The position numbers and the translations under genes are program-made. DNA of 64,000 nucleotides from Trifolium pratense. Taxonomy: Eukaryota > Streptophyta > Magnoliopsida > Fabales > Fabaceae. Below the pieces are notes generated by a model, which made no database searches, was not told the DNA's origin, and saw nothing but the letters and a program-made list of their open reading frames with translations. Of the stretch, positions 56,606 through 64,000 are shown piece after piece. The stretch's first letter is position 1. Each line of letters opens with the position of its first letter. The stretch lies in NCBI RefSeq assembly GCF_020283565.1, contig NC_060060.1, positions 64,341,257 through 64,405,256 on the forward strand, read 5' to 3'.

Positions 56606-57332
56606 ATGGATATGACAAAGGTCATTTTCGGCGAAGATTCCGACAACAAAAAAGATGGGACCCACTCTTCTTCCTCTTCTTTGTCCGCCGCTGATTCATT
56701 TTCCGTAAGCGCCAACAGCGGCGGTGGCAATGGCGGTGGTGGTCACCACCATGATGAAAAAAATGGTGAAGTTGCTGATGGTAGCAATACGGCTGATTCT
56801 CATCAACATGATGGAGATAGAGATCTGTTTGCTTCGGATAATGAAGATCACTCCAAAACCCTAGCTAAAATTTCTCACCCTATTCCTGGTAATTATATTC
56901 TCTTTCTTTGGTGCAATTTTTGTTCATGTGCATTGCTAAGTGATAATTGTTGTTATAATTCTCTTATCTTGTCACGTCACTTTTGGTAGATTAAAGAAAT
57001 GACATTGGCATGCAATAATTAAAAACAAATGAAATAATTTAATATAATCATACCGGTATCAAATCTTGCACGAACACGCCTAATCTGAAGAATGTTTGTT
57101 TAAAGAATAAAACTTTTCTAATTTATAGTGTTAGTAGAGAAATAGAGTGGGTTAGTGTTGTAGTTGTTGATTGCATGTGAAAGTATAAAATAACTTACAA
57201 GGTTTTGTTACGTTATAACTTTTTAGTTGGATCAAAATTCAAGCTTCTAATGAAAGGATGACTCAATTAGAGAGTAAATTCCAAGTTTTGAAGGCCAATT
57301 ATGAAAAACTCAGGAAATCTCCACCTTTTTAA
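56606..57332 (+). CDS. Small unrecognised protein, acidic N-terminus and C-terminal coiled coil
   Basis: Predicted as two exons, 56606-56910 and 57227-57332 (411 nt, 136 aa), using donor TTTG|GTGCAA and acceptor TTTTAG. The N-terminal part has Ser runs, a Gly-rich stretch followed by HHH, and DLFASDNEDHSKTLAK. The second exon reads RMTQLESKFQVLKANYEKL, a short coiled coil. Another donor at 56888 (CCTG|GTAATT) is a better consensus but gives a stop after 11 codons in exon 2. I do not recognise the family. It could be the 5' fragment of a longer gene cut off by the downstream Helitron. Confidence 0.4.
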
Positions 57333-58317
57333 TTAGATTTTTAGTTTTCGAATTATATGGTTTGTAACTTAATCTGCACATTATTTATTATTTTTCTAAT
57401 ATTTATTTTGGCCTTATGTTATGGTACTCGAATTGCTCACATATTTTCATTGTTGTATTGTTGTTGTTATGCAAATTTTCTTTGGTATGAACATTTTATC
57501 GTTGTGATTTTATTAGCTCTTCATTTTGTTTATTTTTTATGTTATCTATATCTATAATCTATAATATGTAATAAGCCAGACATATTTTCCTTTCTCTCTT
57601 CTCTCCTCATTCAACCTCATTTCTCACATTTAATGTTGATATACATATTTGCCTTTCTCCAAGGTTATTTGCCTTTCTCTTTCCTCAAAATCTATGGCCT
57701 CTCATTCATTCTCTTCTCTCATTCATTTGATAATCAATGCATTTAATGTTTTTTTCTTTTTTATTCATGTCAAAAAGAGTTAAAAAATCCGGTTGTTTTG
57801 ATTATTTTATTTTTTTAATTTTATTATTATAAAACGAATTTTACTAATTATTTAATTTATTTTTTTAAAACCAAAATTCAGAATTTTTTTGTAAGCACGT
57901 AATTTACTAATTTTAATTTATATTTTTTATATAATACACATCAAAAACAAAATAAACAAAACAATCATTGTGCTCTTAATAAATATGGAATTAATTTATT
58001 ACACAATCATATTTTTATATTTATGTAGTTATGTAGTGTATATGAGTGTATATGACATCACAATATTCATTCTCATAATAATGCCACCTAATTTATACGA
58101 TATTCATAATTACACTATAATGTCGGTTTCATGTATTTTTGGTTGAAATTAAATTTTGAAGATTACCACTTAAAAATATAAGACACGCATAAACCATTAA
58201 ACATATTGTTTGAGAGCTTTACACCTATAAATAGACTGTCTACAACAAGTTTATATTCATCAAGATCAAAACAACTATATAATATTTTTGCATTATCAAC
58301 CTTATTTACAATATATC

Positions 58318-59330
58318 ATGGCTTCATCATATGATTATGTTGCTTCGATCAATGCTTTGAAAGAGAGCTGGAACCTGATGGTTCGTGTCATGCATTTGTG
58401 GTATGTCAAAGATCTTGATTCTTGAAAACTACCATTTTCCATTGAAATGGAAATGATGTACAAGAATGTAAGTGTTTTTTCAACCAAACTCCTTTTTTTT
58501 TTCTATGTATTTGATATTTTTGCGTTTTTTTAAATCAAGTGTACAAGTCCTGTTCAATAATCTATTTTAATTTTATATTTGATATTTGATTTTTAAGGGT
58601 GATCGTAATCAAGTATGGGTGAAAGGAAGCTAGCATTTTATTATGGGAGAAACATGTAAAGTATCAGGTTAGCTTTGTAACCAATAAATTATAATTCTTA
58701 AACGCAACAATTATTCTTAAGTTTTTTCTCTATTTTATTTTTAATCTATTTACCTTTTGATGTGTGAACATTTGAGTCAAAGGGTTCAACTGATTTTGTT
58801 TTGTTCTTTTTTTTTTTTAAATTTAAAAGGTTTCAAAAGATCCAAAAGAAGATGTTACGGAGATCAAACAGTAAAGAGAAATTCCCATAACATTGGAAAC
58901 AACTAAAGACTTATAACCTCAGTTATTGTTAGAAGAATTGTGGTGGAAGGATTGTGTTCGTGATATAATTTAAGCTATATGTATTATTATTTATATGTAA
59001 AATAACTGTAAAAAAAATTGATATGTAAAATTGATATTTGATAAAAGTAATCAAAATGATATTATCACGTGAGCCACAATTTTGTTGTTTCTTCCTTATT
59101 TTATTTTTTGGGTAGAAATTTCTTCCTTATTCAGTTATTCTTTTTGACATGAATAATTTTCTCTTTTTTTCCGATCAAGCAAGGATCCACATTTTGAAAT
59201 TATTTTATTTGTCATTGAATTCTTAAATGAATTATTAATCTTATTTTGTGTGTTTTTGTGTACCTAGATCTAATGGGCATGGTTACAGGTGTTGAAGTTG
59301 AGGAGCTCTGTGAAAGAAACATGCAAGTTC
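58318..59330 (+). pseudogene. RPA70-like OB-fold protein, dead copy
   Basis: MASSYDYVASINALKESWNL, then RVMHLWYVKDL, an in-frame TGA at 58423, then KLPFSIEMEMM resembles the first OB-fold exon of plant RPA1-like proteins. A second exon from 58598 (GDRNQVWVKGS, then TAG) and a later piece near 59266 (DLMGMVTGVEVEEL) follow the family order. Stops and missing parts rule out function. RPA-like genes are frequent Helitron cargo in plants. Confidence 0.55.
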
Positions 59331-59384
59331 AATTACAATTGTTATTTTATTTTTTGTTCAATCCTAAATAATTCCTAATGGGTA

Positions 59385-59530
59385 AACTGTCAAGTACCCT
59401 CCTAAAATTTTAAAATTTGTCAAATACACCGCTGAAATTTAAAAATAAACAAATACCCCCTAAAATTATAAAATGTCAATCAAACTGTCCTCTGTTCCGT
59501 TTACTCGGTCTATTTCGGGGGTATTTCCCA
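59385..59530. repeat. Unclassified repeat fragment
   Basis: Three variants of a 'tcaa(a/g)ta(c)ccccc(t)aaaatt' phrase (near 59390, 59425 and 59455) and GTTCCGTTTACTCGG. This looks like part of a dispersed plant repeat, but its ends cannot be set. Confidence 0.3.
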
Positions 59531-59989
59531 ATTCATAATGCATGTATACAATATAGTCATCTTTTTTGTTGGTATTTCAACATTTAGAAGAATTCTAATG
59601 TTGGAGATGATAATGTTAGGTTGAGTGAATTTTATTTTTTCTATAAACATTTCAAATTGCACACGTGGCATCTTTCATTCTTTCTTCTCCCTTATTGTTT
59701 TAGCCATTAATCTATTAAATGCTTTATATGGTTTTTTGTTTTTTTTTTGTTGATAATTATGCCTTTTTTTCATAAGATTAGTCATTACGGCATATGATTT
59801 GCTGTAAAATAATTTATTCTTCATTTAGCATTCAATATCATTATTTGATTATTATTTCATTATTTCATTGGATTAATTTGAATTAAAAAAAAAACTGTAA
59901 AATAGTTGTCGTCTATAATTATTTTCGCAAATTAAATATTGTTGCCTTAAATAATGATATTACAAGAGGTGCCAACTTTCACGTCTATT

Positions 59990-60185
59990 CATTTGGCAGT
60001 AATATCATTTTTATTGCCTTATATAATATTTTCACAGTAATATCATCATTTTTATTGCCTCAAATAATATTTGAGCAGTAATATCATCATTTTTATTGAC
60101 TTAAATAATATTGAGATAAATAACTTATTGCCTTAAATATTATTTTCGCAGTAATATCATTATTATTATTGCCTTAAATAATGAA
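59990..60185. repeat. Diverged tandem repeat, about four units of 40-60 bp
   Basis: GCAGTAATATCATCATTTTT or close variants recur near 59996, 60037, 60079 and 60150, each followed by ATTGCCTTAAATAATATT. Confidence 0.8.
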
Positions 60186-61978
60186 ATTAATGCCCCGTAG
60201 ATTAAACACATAATGGAAAAAGACATTTGATGTATATATCAAATCAAGGTTAATTATAATTTGATGTATATCATTATCATTACTTTTAGACTTAAATATC
60301 AATGTTGAAGATCTTAAAATTCTGTCTTTGGTCGAGATAAGATCAACAAATCTATTAATATATTATTTGGGAGCCTTTTCTCAAATGATAGTGTATACTT
60401 GGCGTCTCCAAATGCATTCTTCTTCCATATTATTTTGGTCATAAATGTATTTAATATAATTCTTTATTCTTTATATGACAATATATGATTTTTAGTTTTT
60501 TCGTTTTTTTCTTTAATCACATATTGATTGGCAATTAAGGTTAATTATAATCTCATAAGCAAATTAATTAAATGTTGACCAAGGTATATTTGTGGACAAA
60601 AAACGTCTATGTATAGCTGGAAATCCCAATTTACCTTTAATTGTTGTACGTATATTTATTGTTGTACTATTACCGCTAATTTATCGTGACAGAAAATCAA
60701 AGAAATTGATGTGTGTCTTTATTACTGGCCACTAATTTGGAAATTTCAATGAGACTTTACAAAATTTTAATATGCAATAAACAACAAATTTTTAAAAGAA
60801 GATTAGAAAAACAAGTTTTAAATTTTTATCGAGTGATAAAATCTTCTACAATATCTTTATAGGACCAAACTTATGTACAGTTCCATATACACAGCTTTTA
60901 CTGTGCTAGATACATGGGGAAGTTATTTTTATTTAAAAATAATTTTATTTTTCTTTTTTTAATTAAAAAATATAAATAACTATCTTTTTGTGAGAGGAAC
61001 AGGAAAAACTGCATCTAAAGAAATGCATATAAGTTTTGTCCATCTTTATATTAGTATTATATACACAAGTATACAATATAAAATAGTTATTTTTTTGACG
61101 AAAAAAATAAAATATAGTTATTGTTTAATTTCACAAATATTATATTTCTTTTTTATTTTCGAAAAAAGCATACATCTCATATTTATGCACATTTACATAA
61201 ATAAAATGAGTGTACACGTGTTTATAAAAATAATGTCTGGTATTCTCTTTTAATTTATTTTTAAAAAATTTCAAATTGGGAGGTTTTATTTAATACTACA
61301 ATTTTGCTTTTATGATTCAAATTTACAAATTTAGGAAATTACTACTACTGTATAGACTTTTTTTTTAGCATTAATGTACAATTTTAATTTCCTGCTATTT
61401 CATCTATAAATCAGGAAAACTAATTAATGGGATTATTTTATGTCTTTGCCTATAATTAATGCTTTTTTAGACTTACAGTTTTTAGCCTTCTCTAAACCTC
61501 TATTTTCTTTGTTCTTTTATTTGTTCTTTTTATATTGTTCTTTGTGTTCTTATTTTTTATTTTTATTCTTATATATTACTTTTCTTGCAATTATATATTT
61601 TCAAATCATGCCTATATGTTTTTAGATGAATATATGATGTATATTTTTTTTATCAGTAATTACTCTCAAATTATTTTTTTTATTATGATTTTGTCAATAT
61701 GATATTTTGTATTGGATTTAATCATTATTATATTTCATTTGCAAATGTTTAGAAAGATTATGAAAGAAATGAGTTAAGACCAAGATGATTGCAATTGAAC
61801 TTGACGGATCAATGATATTCTTTTCTTAGAGTGGACAAAATTAATTTAATTTGATTATGTTAAGATTATTTTTCTTAGATGGAAGAAAAATGTTAAGATT
61901 CCAAAAAAGAAATTAGTCATCTTAGAGAGAAATATAGATAAATTTTCTCTTAGAATGAGTCACTTTTTTTTTTTTTTT

Positions 61979-62011
<33 letters not shown>

Positions 62012-62409
62012 GAGGAGAGATCAAATTACACCGGTATAACATTTGAGTAATGTTACACCGCTCAATAACGCTTTAACGAATTGAAATTTTACAAAATCCA
62101 CCATTGGATTGAAAGATTATATCATATAAATCATCCATTTTAAATTTTATAAAAATTTAAAATCATTTGATATGTTTTTGAGACTCAACAAAATTAATGG
62201 TTTATGTTTTTTATTGAATACCGTTAATCTTGATCAATCTCAAAAACATATCACACAATTTTAGATTTTTGTACAATTTAACATGAATGATCTATATAAT
62301 ATATTATTTCAATCCAATGGTGAATTTTGTAAAATTTCAATTCGTTAAAGCGTTATTAAGCAGTGTAACATTACTCAAATGTTACACCGGTGTAATTTGA
62401 TCTCTCCCC
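62012..62409. mobile_element. Fold-back MITE in a (TA)n tract
   Basis: The left arm GAGAGATCAAATTACACCGG and the inverted right arm GAGAGATCAAATTACACCGG match. Pairing continues with few differences over most of 190 bp per arm (through CGCTTTAACGAATTGAAATT and ATATGTTTTTGAGA). Short (TA)n tracts lie immediately outside on both sides (61988-62010 and 62411-62424). Confidence 0.9.
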
Positions 62410-62499
62410 TATATATATATATAAACTATGTTTAGAAAAATCAAGTGCACCTGCACCATAGGATCGTCTACTTTTTTAACATTTTTACGAAATTTATTT

Positions 62500-62995
62500 T
62501 TACTCATATTAATACAAGGACTATTATTTTTAATTACTACATAAATTTATATTTCTTTTGACATATTAATACTAGATCTATTTCATTTTTGTAATTTATA
62601 TTGTAGTTTATATTTTTACTCATATATTAATACAAAATCTTTTTATTTTTATTTTTAATTTCTATGCAGCATATATTTCAACTCATACATCAAAACGGGG
62701 CCTATTTTTTATTGTAATTACTACGGGAACATATATTTCTACTTATGCATTAATACCGATGACTATTTTTATTTATAATTTCTACTAAGATCTACTATTT
62801 TTATTCATATATTAATACGAAGATCTATTTATTTTATAATTTTTACGGGATCTATATTTTTGGTCATACATTTTAATTCCTATATTTCTTTCTACTTAAA
62901 TAGTAATACGGGAATAGATTTTTTTTTTTTTTGTTATTTATATTGCAGTATATATTTCTACTTATATATTGATACACACTTTTTATTTGTAATTC
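62500..62995. repeat. Diverged minisatellite array
   Basis: Units of roughly 65-75 bp repeat the order 'actcatatattaatac', 'tctatttatttt', 'taatttctac', 'tatatttctactcat'. At least six diverged copies can be followed. Arrays like this are common near Helitron 3' ends. Confidence 0.65.
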
Positions 62996-63245
62996 ATATA
63001 CACTTCAAAGTCTTTTTATGAAACATTAAAGTTTCTTCCATATATCCCATAGAGAAATTATTTTCCATCAATTTTATAATTCTTTTAGTGGAGAATAATA
63101 GAAAAACAACTATGATACATTTTTAATTTGATAAAAAAAAAATACGAACTATAAGAATCTTCTCTAAGAAAACCTATGACACTATACATAAATTTTACAA
63201 TGTTATTTTAATTATTATATTATATAAGATTATATATATAAATAT

Positions 63246-63375
63246 TTATGTAATTGTCAATCTTCTTTTTGGTTTACAATGTTGACAATGAGGATCGAAC
63301 CTAAGACCTCATGCATACTACCTAACTCCCTCACCACTAGACCAAATATAGTGGCTTATGTAATTGTCAATCTTC
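63246..63375 (-). mobile_element. Very short SINE with 20-bp target duplications
   Basis: TTATGTAATTGTCAATCTTC occurs at 63246-63265 and again at 63356-63375, bracketing 90 bp. On the minus strand the body has TTGGTCTAGTGGTGAG (A-box) and TTAGGTTCGATCC (B-box) and ends in CCAAAAAG. It is therefore little more than a tRNA-like head with a short tail. Confidence 0.85.
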
Positions 63376-63495
63376 CATTAGCAATTAAAATTTTAATTTT
63401 TCAATTTAAAGTAAAATTAATTAAAATATATTATTTATAAGTCAATAATTCTATAAATACATTTTTACCCGTGCTTGGCACGGGTCTGGATCTAG

Positions 63496-64000
63496 TTAGT
63501 TTTAATTGTTGCCATCAGGAATGACCGAAAATTTTTAATCAAAGTAGTTGTTATTGTTAATTGAATGAAGTGAATTAAAAGAACATTTCATTTGAAGGAG
63601 TCAAAGCGAAGTAGTATCACTGCATTGTTTTCTTTTCAGAGATATGTATAAAAAAAAACTGGGCTCCTAAAATGTTGGCCCCTAGGCCATTGCACTTTGG
63701 CCATAGCCCAAGGACGGCCCCGCTTGTCCTCCGTCCCAGATTCCATTGCCGCGGCCATCTGGTTCACCGGTACTACCAAAAAGTCTCATGCTTACGTTAC
63801 TACTGTTACTGATGGTTTGATTATCTTTGACCCCGATCGGTCGTGCTTCTGGTTTCCATGCGGGGTGAACGGTATTCTGTTGTACTACTAACACTAGCTG
63901 TACTAGAGTTGTTTAGTAGCGCCTTTTGAATCAAATAGGCGAGCCCTTTCAAGCAAAATTTATTTTAATTTTAACTATACACATTTTATATTCTCCTCCT
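63496..64000. other. Window end, no gene assigned
   Basis: After the Helitron end the sequence has a GC-richer stretch at about 63665-63900 with open frames on both strands, which I do not recognise. TAGCCCAAGGACGGCCCC suggests a dispersed repeat. Confidence 0.4.

Larger units (their letters stand above)
57545..63495 (+). mobile_element. Candidate 6-kb Helitron with dead cargo
   Basis: The 3' end is strong: hairpin ACCCGTGC-TTG-GCACGGGT (63467-63485), then CTGGAT and CTAG at 63492-63495, followed by T. The 5' end is inferred at A|TCTATATCTATAATC (57545), just after the small gene, with a C/T-rich tract next to it. Inside are an RPA-like pseudogene in the same direction, tandem minisatellites, a fold-back MITE and a short SINE. 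No Rep/helicase frame exists, so it is non-autonomous. The 5' limit is uncertain. Confidence 0.55.

Noticed and set aside
63682..63894. Overlapping 64-70 codon frames on both strands near the window end
   Set aside because: GC-richer repeat-like DNA, no recognised motif, and the antisense frames are complementary.

Overview
The window is plant nuclear DNA. Genes are split into many small GT-AG exons, non-coding DNA is AT-rich, and introns and spacers are full of MITEs, SINEs, Helitron ends and LTR retrotransposons. The gene set (JAZ, SnRK2, CBL, XPF/UVH1, plant GDH) and the repeat families suggest a papilionoid legume. That taxonomic call is inference from general resemblance; no search was run.

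Layout. 1.4-4.5 kb (-): NAD-dependent glutamate dehydrogenase, 8 exons, 411 aa, intact. 5.6-10.6 kb (-): XPF/RAD1/UVH1 repair endonuclease, 9 exons, 984 aa, intact. 10.9-14.1 kb: a decayed copia fragment, then a 2.3-kb element with long terminal inverted repeats lying in a (TA)n tract and carrying a 202-bp satellite built of small hairpins. 14.2-15.8 kb (+): a short JAZ/TIFY jasmonate repressor with G-boxes upstream. 16.5 kb (+): tRNA-Glu(CTC). 16.8-20.4 kb (-): a membrane-anchored cyclophilin-like protein. 21.2-21.8 kb: a LINE RNase H remnant. 22.2-25.9 kb and 47.4-50.3 kb (-): two SnRK2 kinases of 341 and 325 aa, both with intact reading frames, with a broken third exon-9 copy at 27.2 kb.

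The SnRK2 paralogues are separated by a nested pair of same-family Ty1/copia elements of Sirevirus (SIRE/Maximus) type. The outer one (29669-46852, target duplication ATAAA) is internally deleted and mutated. The inner one (34346-44547, target duplication CTTTC, LTRs apparently identical) sits in the outer gag. It keeps a complete 1645-codon gag-pol and a third large ORF where Sireviruses carry an env-like gene.

50.4-64 kb: a small Helitron end lies in the upstream region of the second SnRK2. A CBL1-like calcium sensor follows at 52.8-55.8 kb (+, 8 exons, 213 aa), then a small unrecognised gene at 56.6-57.3 kb. A candidate 6-kb Helitron (about 57.5-63.5 kb) carries a dead RPA-like gene, minisatellites, a fold-back MITE and a tiny SINE.

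Several genes belong to stress and hormone signalling (SnRK2, CBL, JAZ), but they are unrelated families on both strands and nothing in the sequence suggests they form a functional cluster. All exon coordinates were read by eye from splice signals and reading-frame continuity. For the seven main genes the exon sums are divisible by three.
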